Assembly: GCA_937927885.1 (NCBI GenBank) | Contig: CALEZJ010000023.1 | Span: 1 to 8,604, forward strand | Direction: 5' to 3' | From: an uncultured Paracoccaceae bacterium | GTDB taxonomy: Bacteria > Pseudomonadota > Alphaproteobacteria > Rhodobacterales > Rhodobacteraceae | Length of the DNA: 8,604 nucleotides | Shown: in pieces, positions 1 through 6,201 of the stretch | Layout of the letters: each line of letters opens with the position of its first letter | Numbering within the stretch: position 1 is the stretch's first letter | Translations under genes and position numbers: made by a program | The notes under the pieces: model-generated | Database searches by the model: none | Told to the model about the DNA's origin: nothing | What the model saw: only the letters and a program-made list of their open reading frames with translations

Positions 1-2040
1 GCCCAGACCCCGACCCGGCTGAAAAGCCATATCTGCGGTGAATGGATCGAGGGCCGCGGTCCCGGCCAGTTGCTGCGCGACGCGGGCACCGGGGCGCCGG
101 TGGCGCTGATCGACGCAAGCGGCCTCGACATGGCCGGGGCGCTGGATCACGGTCGCCGGGCGGGTGCCGCGCTCAGGGCAATGAGCTTTCACCAGCGCGC
201 CGAGTTGCTCAAGGCGCTGGGCAAGGCCCTGAGCGACGCCAAGGCGGGCTTTCACGCGCTCTCGCTCGCCACGGGCGCCACGCCGCGCGACGGGATGGTG
301 GATATCGAGGGCGGCATCCACACCCTCTTTGCCTATTCCGGCATGGGGCGGCGCGAATTGCCCAACACCCGCGTGCTGGTCGAAGGGCCGGTCGAGGGGC
401 TGTCGAAGGATCACAGCTTCAGCGCGCAGCATATCCTCAGCCCGCTTCACGGCGTCGCGGTGCATATCAACGCCTTCAACTTTCCCGTCTGGGGGATGCT
501 GGAGAAACTCGCGCCGACCCTCTTGGCCGGGATGCCCGCGATCATCAAGCCGGCCTCGCAGACCGCCTATCTGACCGAGGCGGTGGTGCGCGAGATCATC
601 GCCACGGGGCTCTTGCCCGAAGGGGCGCTGCAACTGATCTGCGGTTCCACAGGGGATCTCCTGGACCATGTGACGGCACAGGATGTCGTGACCTTCACCG
701 GCAGTGCCAGCACCGGGCGGATGCTGCGGTCGTCGCGCGCCATCGTGGAAAACTCGGTGCGCTTCACGATGGAGGCCGACAGCCTGAACGCCTGCGTACT
801 GGGCCCCGACGCGGTGGCGGGGACGCCGGAATTCGACCTGTTCATCAAGGAAGTCGTCCGCGAGATGACGGTCAAGGCGGGGCAGAAATGCACCGCGATC
901 CGCCGGGTGATGGTGCCGCGCGCGCAGGTGCAGGCGGCGGTGGCGGCGCTGGGGGCCGCGCTGGGCAAGGTCGGGGTCGGCCTGCCCGGCGATGCGGCCA
1001 CCCGGATGGGCGCGCTCGCCAGCCTCTCGCAACGCGACGAGGTGCGCGCGCGCATCCGCGATCTGTCGGCCGATGGCGAGGTGGTGATCGGCAACCCGGA
1101 TGCGGTCACGCTGGTGTCGGGGGATGCCGAACTCGGGGCCTTCCTGAACCCGGTCGTCCTCTATTGCGACCGCCCGCACGACGCCCGCGCGGCGCATGAC
1201 GTCGAGGCCTTTGGCCCGGTTTCCACCCTGATGCCCTATGACGACCTTGACGAGGCCGTGGCCCTGACGCATCGCGGCAAGGGCTCGCTGGCGGCCTCGG
1301 TGTTCACCAATGACGCTGCGGTAGCCGAATCCGCCGTGCTGGGCATGGCGCCGTTCCACGGTCGCATCCTGATCGGCAACCGCGCCAGCGCCGCCAGTTC
1401 CACAGGTCACGGCGCGCCCCTGCCGAACCTTGTGCACGGTGGCCCGGGGCGGGCTGGCGGCGGCGAGGAGATGGGGGGCATCCGCGGCGTCAAACACTTC
1501 ATGCAGCGCACGGCGGTGCAGGGCGCGCCCGGGCTTCTGGCCGCCGTCACCGGTCGCTGGAGCGCGGGCGCCCCGGTGTCGGACGATGTGCACCCGTTCC
1601 GCAAGTCCCTGGAAACGCTGCGGATCGGTGACCGGGTGGTGACCCAAACACGGCAGGTGACGCTGGAGGATATCGAGCATTTCGCCCATTTCACCGGCGA
1701 CACCTTTTATGCCCACATGGACGAGGAGGCCGCCCGCGCCAACCCGTTCTTTGACGGCCGCGTGGCGCATGGCTACCTCATCCTCAGCTTTGCCGCCGGG
1801 CTCTTCGTGCAGCCCGATCCGGGGCCGGTGCTGGCCAATTACGGCGTCGACAACCTGCGGTTCCTGACCCCGGTCTACCCCGGCGACACGCTGGGCGTGG
1901 TGCTGACCTGCAAGGAGATCAACCCGCGCGAAAACGCAGGCCACGCCGAAGTGCGCTGGGATTGCGTGGTGTCGAACCAGAACGGCGCGCCGGTGGCGAC
2001 CTATGACGTCCTGACCATGGTCGCACGCACCTGGCCGTAA
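1..2040 (+). CDS. paaZ: PaaZ, bifunctional oxepin-CoA hydrolase / 3-oxo-5,6-dehydrosuberyl-CoA semialdehyde dehydrogenase (5' partial)
   Basis: PaaZ opens the oxepin-CoA ring in aerobic phenylacetate degradation with a C-terminal MaoC-like hydratase domain. Its N-terminal NADP-dependent aldehyde dehydrogenase domain then oxidises the released aldehyde. The frame is open from base 1 (AQTPTRLKSHICGEW...), so the start lies just outside. The 679 residues present compare with about 681 in E. coli PaaZ, so only a few are missing. Counting from base 1, the dehydrogenase domain covers about codons 1-520, with HINAFNFPVWGMLEKLAP, the general-base Glu258 in FTMEADSLN and nucleophile Cys297 in AGQKCTAIRR. 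The conserved STGHGAPLPNLVHGGPGRAGGGEE stretch (bases about 1399-1470) follows. The MaoC domain has the Asp567-x4-His572 pair in GDTFYAHMD and GRVAHGYLILS. Both active sites look intact. An ATG at base 70 is in frame but would delete conserved N-terminal sequence. The rest of a paa cluster, if present, lies to the left. Confidence 0.96.
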   Translation, partial: AQTPTRLKSHICGEWIEGRGPGQLLRDAGTGAPVALIDASGLDMAGALDHGRRAGAALRAMSFHQRAELLKALGKALSDAKAGFHALSLATGATPRDGMVDIEGGIHTLFAYSGMGRRELPNTRVLVEGPVEGLSKDHSFSAQHILSPLHGVAVHINAFNFPVWGMLEKLAPTLLAGMPAIIKPASQTAYLTEAVVREIIATGLLPEGALQLICGSTGDLLDHVTAQDVVTFTGSASTGRMLRSSRAIVENSVRFTMEADSLNACVLGPDAVAGTPEFDLFIKEVVREMTVKAGQKCTAIRRVMVPRAQVQAAVAALGAALGKVGVGLPGDAATRMGALASLSQRDEVRARIRDLSADGEVVIGNPDAVTLVSGDAELGAFLNPVVLYCDRPHDARAAHDVEAFGPVSTLMPYDDLDEAVALTHRGKGSLAASVFTNDAAVAESAVLGMAPFHGRILIGNRASAASSTGHGAPLPNLVHGGPGRAGGGEEMGGIRGVKHFMQRTAVQGAPGLLAAVTGRWSAGAPVSDDVHPFRKSLETLRIGDRVVTQTRQVTLEDIEHFAHFTGDTFYAHMDEEAARANPFFDGRVAHGYLILSFAAGLFVQPDPGPVLANYGVDNLRFLTPVYPGDTLGVVLTCKEINPRENAGHAEVRWDCVVSNQNGAPVATYDVLTMVARTWP

Positions 2041-2047
2041 GGGCCTG

Positions 2048-2818
2048 TCACAGCGACCATTTCGGCGTGAAGGGAAGCTGCGACGACAACCCGCCGTCGA
2101 CCACCAGAACCTGACCGTTGACATAGGATGCCGCGTCCGAGGCGAGCCAGACCACCGCCTCGGCCACTTCCTCGGCCAGCCCCGCGCGCCTGAGCGGGTT
2201 CAACTGGCCGATCCGCCCCTCGCGCCCGCGCGCCCGCGCATCGTCGAACAGCGGCGCCGTCATCGGCGTGTCGATCAGTCCCGGCGCGACGCCGTTGACC
2301 CGGATGCCGCGCCCGCTCAGCGCCATGGCGGTGCTCTGGACCAGATTGACCACCCCGGCCTTTGACGCCGAATAGGGGATCGGCCCCGCCCCCGCGCGCA
2401 GCCCCGCAACCGAGGCCGTGCAGATGATCGAGGCCCCCGCCCCCAGATGCGGCAACGCCGTGCGAATGGCGATCCAGGGCCCCAGCAGATTGATGCGCAT
2501 CACCTCCATGAACTCGGCGCTGGAGGTGTCGAGCCTGGGTAAAAGCCCGCCCGTAATGCCCGCATTGGCATGCAGGATATGCAATCCGCCAAAGGTCTCC
2601 AGCGCCGCCCCGACCAGCGCCGCGCCGCCTTCGTCGGTTGCGCAATCCCCCTCGACCGCCCGCGCCCGCCCGCCCTGCGACTCGATCAAGGCGGCGGTCT
2701 CGTGGACAGCGGGGTTCAGATCCCCGACCACCACCGAAACGCCCTGCCGCGCCAGCGCCAGCGCGCTCGCCCGCCCGATCCCGCTGGCGGCACCGGTGAT
2801 GATGGCTGTTCTGGTCAT
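2048..2818 (-). CDS. SDR-family NAD-dependent oxidoreductase (3- or 4-hydroxyacyl / alcohol dehydrogenase type)
   Basis: This is a classical short-chain dehydrogenase of 256 residues, the usual family length. It has the nucleotide-binding TGAASGIG at residues 8-15, an acidic Asp33 at the end of beta-2 (favouring NAD(H) over NADP(H)), NAG at 85-87, and the catalytic tetrad Asn110, Ser136, Tyr149 and Lys153 (YSASK). VNGVAPG at 174-180 and the C-terminal VNGQVLVVDGG are also typical. The ATG at 2818 is preceded by a GGGAGAG ribosome-binding site (2824-2830). Its stop is 7 bp from the paaZ stop, with the genes convergent. It lies downstream of the acyl-CoA dehydrogenase on the same strand, but a 162-bp gap filled with stem-loops separates them, so co-transcription is uncertain. 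The substrate cannot be read from sequence. By context it may interconvert a keto- and a hydroxyacyl compound, as the SDR LvaD does in levulinate catabolism, but this is inference. Confidence 0.9.
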   Translation of the reverse strand: MTRTAIITGAASGIGRASALALARQGVSVVVGDLNPAVHETAALIESQGGRARAVEGDCATDEGGAALVGAALETFGGLHILHANAGITGGLLPRLDTSSAEFMEVMRINLLGPWIAIRTALPHLGAGASIICTASVAGLRAGAGPIPYSASKAGVVNLVQSTAMALSGRGIRVNGVAPGLIDTPMTAPLFDDARARGREGRIGQLNPLRRAGLAEEVAEAVVWLASDAASYVNGQVLVVDGGLSSQLPFTPKWSL

Positions 2819-2845
2819 GCCGTCTCTCCCTTGTCTGGCCGGGCA

Positions 2846-2865
2846 GGGGGGCGCTCGCGCCCCCC
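2846..2865. repeat. G6-C6 stem-loop in the SDR leader region
   Basis: GGGGGGCGC (2846-2854) is the exact reverse complement of GCGCCCCCC (2857-2865), giving 8-9 bp with a tiny loop. It lies 27 bp upstream of the SDR start. No T-run follows on either strand, so it is not a canonical intrinsic terminator. It may act as an mRNA-stabilising hairpin or be part of the repeat cluster that continues to 2953. Confidence 0.7.
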
Positions 2866-2867
2866 TC

Positions 2868-2880
2868 TTCGCTGCGCGAA
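2868..2880. repeat. Small stem-loop TTCGC-tgc-GCGAA
   Basis: A 5-bp perfect stem with a 3-nt loop sits between the larger hairpins at 2846-2865 and 2894-2953. Alone it is weak. Its position suggests it is the middle piece of a three-hairpin intergenic element. Confidence 0.45.
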
Positions 2881-2893
2881 TTCACCCCCCTGA

Positions 2894-2953
2894 GCGTATT
2901 TGACGCAAAGTGAAAGGGTGCATCGCCCCCCTTTCATTCTGCCCCAAATACGC
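2894..2953. repeat. 60-nt near-perfect inverted repeat (long hairpin; terminator or REP-like element)
   Basis: The two 25-nt arms (2894-2918 and 2929-2953) pair at 21 positions plus one G-U, around a 10-nt loop. The outer 9 bp (GCGTATTTG/CAAATACGC) and the inner 8 bp (TGAAAGGG/CCCTTTCA) are perfect. Three mismatches and one G-U wobble fall between them. It lies 27 bp past the stop of the acyl-CoA dehydrogenase (-) and upstream of the SDR (-), so it could end or attenuate the first transcript or protect its 3' end. No long U-tract follows. Each arm resembles an intergenic motif I associate with Rhodobacterales genomes, so this may be two inverted copies of a dispersed repeat. Confidence 0.75.
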
Positions 2954-2980
2954 ATGCGACGCCTCCGCCCGCGCTCGGCG

Positions 2981-4252
2981 TCAGGAGGGCAACGCCGGAT
3001 TGCGCCCGAGGCTTGTCACCATCTTCTCCCACCCCGGATGGTTGCGCCCCTTGCGCTTCTTCAGTTCCAGCCGCGCGATCTGGTCGCGGTGCACCTCGTC
3101 CGGGCCATCCGCCAGCCGCAGCACCCGCGCGCCGGCATAGGCGATGGCGGTGCCGAAATCATTGCCGGTGCCGCCGCCGCCAAAGGCCTGGATCGCCCAG
3201 TCCGCCACCTGACAGGCCATGTTCGGGGCGGCGACCTTGATCATGGCGATCTCGGCCAGCGCGGCCTTGTTGCCCTGGGTGTCCATCTTGTGCGCGGCGT
3301 GCAGCGTCAGCAGGCGGCACTGGTCGATCAGGATGCGCGCATTGGCGATGCGCTCGCGGGTCACCCCCTGATCCGCCACCGGCTTGCCAAAGGCGACCCG
3401 TTGCAGCGTCCGGTCGATCATCTGTTCCAGCATCCGCTCGGCCAGGCCGATCAGCCGCATGCAATGATGGATGCGCCCGGGCCCCAGCCGCCCCTGCGCG
3501 ATTTCGAACCCGCGCCCCTCGCCCAGCAGCAGGTTCGACGCCGGGACGCGCACATCGCGAAACTGCACCTCGGACGCCCGGTCGGGCACCCCGTAATAGC
3601 CGAACACCGGCAGGGACCGGGTGACGGTGATGCCGGGCGTGTCCATCGGCACCAGGATCATGCTTTGCTGGCGATGCCGGTCCGGATTGCCCGGGTCGGT
3701 CTTGCCCATGAAGATGCAGATCTTCGTCGCCGGGTTCGAGGCCCCCGTCGTGTACCATTTGTGCGCGTTGATGACGTAATGATCCCCGTCGCGGCGGATT
3801 TCGGCCTGGATGTTGGTGGCGTCGGACGAGGCCACATCGGGTTCGGTCATCGCAAAGCACGAGCGGATCTCGCCCGCCAGCAACGGTTTCAGCCAGCGCT
3901 CCTTGTGCTCGTCCGTGCCATAGCGCTCGATCACCTCCATGTTGCCGGTGTCGGGGGCGTTGCAGTTGAAGACCTCGGGCGCCAGCAGCGAACGGCCCAT
4001 GATCTCGCACAATTCACCGTATTCGCGGTTGGTCAGACCCGCGCCCTTGTCGGATTGGGGCAGGAACAGGTTCCACAGCCCCGCCGCGCGCGCCAGCGGT
4101 TTGAGTTCGGCCATGATCGGGTAGGTGGCAAACGGGCCCAGTTCCTCGGCCTCGCGAAAGAACCGCGCCTCGTTGGGATAGATGTGGCGGTCCATGAAGG
4201 CGTGCAGCCTCTCGGCGAGGTCGCGGGTGCGGGGGGAGGTGTCGGGGATCAT
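2981..4252 (-). CDS. ACAD10/ACAD11-type acyl-CoA dehydrogenase (LvaC-like)
   Basis: A 423-residue flavin-dependent acyl-CoA dehydrogenase. From recalled human sequences it matches the C-terminal half of ACAD10/ACAD11 unusually well: GLWNLFLP (58-65), [10 protein letters not shown] (98-107), [16 protein letters not shown] (133-148), [24 protein letters not shown] (243-266) and ADGPDEVH (381-388). The last replaces the usual YEGT-type segment, so the catalytic-base position is Asp382 rather than Glu. Known members act on 4-hydroxyacyl-CoAs after phosphorylation of the hydroxyl, eliminating phosphate and leading to a beta-oxidation intermediate. Here that role is inferred from the signature and from the divergent APH-fold kinase at 4376. 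The ATG at 4252 is chosen because AAAGGAG lies just upstream and [12 protein letters not shown] fits the family N-terminus. The frame stays open to 4999, but that stretch is antisense to the kinase. A classical degradative acyl-CoA dehydrogenase is the alternative. Confidence 0.93.
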   Translation of the reverse strand: MIPDTSPRTRDLAERLHAFMDRHIYPNEARFFREAEELGPFATYPIMAELKPLARAAGLWNLFLPQSDKGAGLTNREYGELCEIMGRSLLAPEVFNCNAPDTGNMEVIERYGTDEHKERWLKPLLAGEIRSCFAMTEPDVASSDATNIQAEIRRDGDHYVINAHKWYTTGASNPATKICIFMGKTDPGNPDRHRQQSMILVPMDTPGITVTRSLPVFGYYGVPDRASEVQFRDVRVPASNLLLGEGRGFEIAQGRLGPGRIHHCMRLIGLAERMLEQMIDRTLQRVAFGKPVADQGVTRERIANARILIDQCRLLTLHAAHKMDTQGNKAALAEIAMIKVAAPNMACQVADWAIQAFGGGGTGNDFGTAIAYAGARVLRLADGPDEVHRDQIARLELKKRKGRNHPGWEKMVTSLGRNPALPS

Positions 4253-4375
4253 GGGGGCTCCTTTCGATCTGGCCAAGGCTAGTCGCGGAACAGGCATCTG
4301 ACAAGATCGTCCGACGATCCTGACTTGACCGCGAGGGGTCCCGCCGCGCATCCTGCGGCAAAGCAGGAGGGCGTG
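4253..4375. promoter_or_regulatory. Divergent control region between the acyl-CoA dehydrogenase and the kinase
   Basis: This 123-bp gap separates two divergent genes whose products probably act in sequence. It contains a perfect palindrome (4305-4319). A weak possible leftward promoter has -35 TTGTCA on the minus strand (4304-4299), a 17-nt spacer and -10 TAGCCT (4281-4276), so its -35 box abuts the palindrome. The -10 matches the consensus at only 3 of 6 positions. No convincing rightward -10 was found. Confidence 0.5.
4305..4319. promoter_or_regulatory. Perfect palindrome GATCGTC-c-GACGATC, candidate operator
   Basis: Seven-base arms are exactly complementary around one central C. The site is near the middle of the divergent intergenic region, 53 bp from the dehydrogenase start and 57 bp from the kinase start. 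The size and symmetry suit a dimeric helix-turn-helix regulator. The obvious candidate is the GntR-family protein encoded two genes to the right (5374-6201), but binding is inferred only from position. Confidence 0.55.
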
Positions 4376-5377
4376 ATGCGCGAGGCGAAACTGGCAGAGT
4401 GGATGGCGGCCCATGTCGACGGGTTTCGCGGGCCATTGACGCTGCACCGGCTGTCGGGCGGGCAGTCGAACCCGACCTGGCGTATCGAGGCGCCCGGCGG
4501 GCGCTATGTCCTGCGGCAGAAACCCCTGGGCAAGGTGCTGCCCTCGGCCCATCAGGTGGACCGCGAGTTTCGCGTCATGCGGGCGCTGGGGGCGACGGAT
4601 GTGCCGGTGCCGCGCGTGCTGGCGCTGTGCGAGGATGACGGGGTCATGGGCTCGATGTTTTTCGTGATGGAGCATCTGGACGGCCGGGTGCTGTTCGATC
4701 CGCGCCTGCCCGGGATGACGCCGGGCGAACGGACGGCGATCTTCGAGGCGATGAACGATGCCATCGCCCGCATCTCGCTGGTCGATCCGGTCGCGGTCGG
4801 GCTGGCGGATTTCGGGCGGCAGGGTGGCTATGTCGAACGGCAGGTGGCGCGCTGGACAAAGCAATACCGGGCCAGCGAAACGCGACAGATCCCGGCGATG
4901 GAGGCGCTGATCGACTGGTTGCCCGCCAACCTGCCGACGGCGCCCGAGGAGGTCCGCATCGCGCATGGCGATTTCCGGCTGGACAACCTGATCCTGCATC
5001 CGACCGAGCCGCGCGTGCTGGGCGTGGTCGATTGGGAACTGTCGACCCTGGGCTGCCCCTATGCCGATTTTGCCTATAACGTCATGGTCTGGCGGATTGC
5101 GCCGGGCGTGTTCCGGGGGCTGGGCGGGGTCGATCTGGCGGGGACGGGTATCCCGACAGAATCGGACTATATCAACATGTGGTGCCAGAAAACGCGGCGG
5201 GACCGTCCGGAAAACTTCGACTTTTACGTCATTCTTAGTCTTTTCCGGATTGCCTCGATCGTGCAGGGCGTGGCGAAGCGGGCGCTGGATGGCACGGCGA
5301 ATGACCCGCGCGCGGCCGAGATGGCGGCGATTGTCGAGCCACTGGCCGAGATCGCAAGGGGCATGATCAGGCGGTGA
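4376..5377 (+). CDS. APH-fold phosphotransferase, ACAD10/11 kinase-domain type (LvaA-like hydroxyacyl-CoA kinase)
   Basis: A 333-residue protein of the aminoglycoside-phosphotransferase/choline-kinase fold. It has a Gly/Ser-rich nucleotide loop ([10 protein letters not shown], 26-35), YVLRQKP (44-50) as the likely Lys-bearing strand, [17 protein letters not shown] (55-71), the catalytic loop [13 protein letters not shown] (197-209; Asp199, Asn204) and the metal-binding [16 protein letters not shown] (219-234; Asp219). KQYRASET (162-169) and [10 protein letters not shown] (295-304) also match the kinase half of human ACAD10/11 as I recall it. Family knowledge therefore favours phosphorylation of a 4-hydroxyacyl-CoA, the product going to the divergent acyl-CoA dehydrogenase, rather than antibiotic resistance. 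The ATG at 4376 is preferred because AGGAGG (4365-4370) lies 5 nt upstream. A TTG at 4325 and a GTG at 4373 are in frame but poorly placed. The stop overlaps the next start (GTGA), so they form an operon. No LvaB-like small partner gene is visible. Confidence 0.92.
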   Translation: MREAKLAEWMAAHVDGFRGPLTLHRLSGGQSNPTWRIEAPGGRYVLRQKPLGKVLPSAHQVDREFRVMRALGATDVPVPRVLALCEDDGVMGSMFFVMEHLDGRVLFDPRLPGMTPGERTAIFEAMNDAIARISLVDPVAVGLADFGRQGGYVERQVARWTKQYRASETRQIPAMEALIDWLPANLPTAPEEVRIAHGDFRLDNLILHPTEPRVLGVVDWELSTLGCPYADFAYNVMVWRIAPGVFRGLGGVDLAGTGIPTESDYINMWCQKTRRDRPENFDFYVILSLFRIASIVQGVAKRALDGTANDPRAAEMAAIVEPLAEIARGMIRR

Positions 5378-6201
5378 GCGGGACCGGACCCGAGGCGCTG
5401 GTGCGCGACATCCTGCAAGGGCTGGGCGAGGGTCGCTATGCCCCCGGCCAGCGGCTGGCCGAGCCCGATCTGATGGCGCGCTACGGGGTGGGGCGGTCCA
5501 CGGTGCGCGAGGCGCTGGGCCGGCTGGCGGCCTCGGGCGTGGTCGAACAGCGGCCGTTCCGGGGGGCGCAGATCCGCCTTTTGACCCGGCGCGCGGCGCG
5601 CGACGTGCTGAGGGTGATCGAGCCCCTGCTGGGACTCGCGGCGCGTCAGGCGGCCGAGGCGGTGGCCGAGGGTGCCGATCCCGCCGCCCTGGTCGAGGCC
5701 GCCGCCGCCTATGATGGCGCGGCGCAGGCCGAAAGGGCGCGGGCGCGCGGACGCTATTATCGCGCGCTCACCGCGCTGGGCGGGAACGCCGAACTGGACC
5801 GCCTCTTGCCGCTGATGCAGGTGCATCTGATCCGCGCGCAACTGCGCGAGGCGCGGCCCCTCGGCACGGCGGCGCGGGCGGCGGTGATCGGTGCGATCGC
5901 GGCGGGTGATCCCGACAGGGCCGAGGCGTCCGCGCGCGGCCATGTGCGCGCGCTGCTGGCGGCCCTTCCCGATGTCCCCGACGCGGCCTTTGCACCGGTC
6001 CCTGTCACGCCCGGCCACCAGCCCGCCGGGTCCTTTGCCCCCCCTCCCCATGCCTCGACCATCCAGGGGTCCGGGGCAGCGCACCGGGTTCCGGCCCCCC
6101 GCGCGCCGGATGAACACCGGGCGCCCTCAGGGGCGGATCATCACCTTTCCGGCGCTCCGGGCATAGGCGGGCAGGATGCCGTCGATCGCCTGATCCAGTG
6201 A
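5374..6201 (+). CDS. GntR-family transcriptional regulator, FadR/FCD subfamily, with an unusual C-terminal tail
   Basis: A GTG start overlaps the kinase stop by 4 bp, implying translational coupling. Residues about 6-70 form the winged helix-turn-helix ([20 protein letters not shown] at 22-41, [20 protein letters not shown] at 42-61). Residues about 75-198 form an all-helical FCD ligand domain. In many FCD proteins an Asp and three His bind a metal. Here the usual D-x3-H pair (as in DxxFHRAL) aligns with Arg125/Tyr129 and the central EH with Ala/Arg near 166-170. Only His190 remains, suggesting metal-free ligand binding, perhaps an acyl-CoA as in FadR. Residues about 200-275 are a Pro/Ala/His-rich stretch beyond the normal end, the last 25 codons overlapping the convergent gene. 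This may be read-through into a region whose stop was lost. Its likely job is control of the kinase/dehydrogenase module, inferred from the operon. Confidence 0.88.
   Translation: MSGTGPEALVRDILQGLGEGRYAPGQRLAEPDLMARYGVGRSTVREALGRLAASGVVEQRPFRGAQIRLLTRRAARDVLRVIEPLLGLAARQAAEAVAEGADPAALVEAAAAYDGAAQAERARARGRYYRALTALGGNAELDRLLPLMQVHLIRAQLREARPLGTAARAAVIGAIAAGDPDRAEASARGHVRALLAALPDVPDAAFAPVPVTPGHQPAGSFAPPPHASTIQGSGAAHRVPAPRAPDEHRAPSGADHHLSGAPGIGGQDAVDRLIQ

Noticed and set aside
42..1199. 385-codon open frame overlapping paaZ in another frame
   Set aside because: It is Arg/Gly/Ala-rich with no recognisable domain. The paaZ frame has clear end-to-end family motifs, and high GC makes long shadow frames common.
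2900..4282. 460-codon plus-strand frame antisense to the acyl-CoA dehydrogenase
   Set aside because: The minus strand encodes an unmistakable acyl-CoA dehydrogenase. The plus frame is His/Arg-rich and lacks motifs.
4325..4375. TTG start at 4325 for the kinase
   Set aside because: It adds 17 unconserved residues, and AGGAGG at 4365-4370 is correctly spaced for the ATG at 4376.
4253..4999. Upstream extension of the dehydrogenase frame to 672 codons
   Set aside because: The extension is antisense to the kinase gene and resembles no domain. The ATG at 4252 has a good ribosome-binding site and the family N-terminus.
4376..5377. Antibiotic resistance kinase
   Set aside because: The APH fold alone suggests it, but the sequence matches the kinase half of ACAD10/11 and the gene faces a matching dehydrogenase.
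6122..6135. CGCCC-TCAG-GGGCG hairpin as a terminator between the regulator and MDR genes
   Set aside because: It has only 5 bp, no T-run, and lies over the MDR stop codon inside overlapping coding sequence, so chance is likely in such GC-rich DNA.
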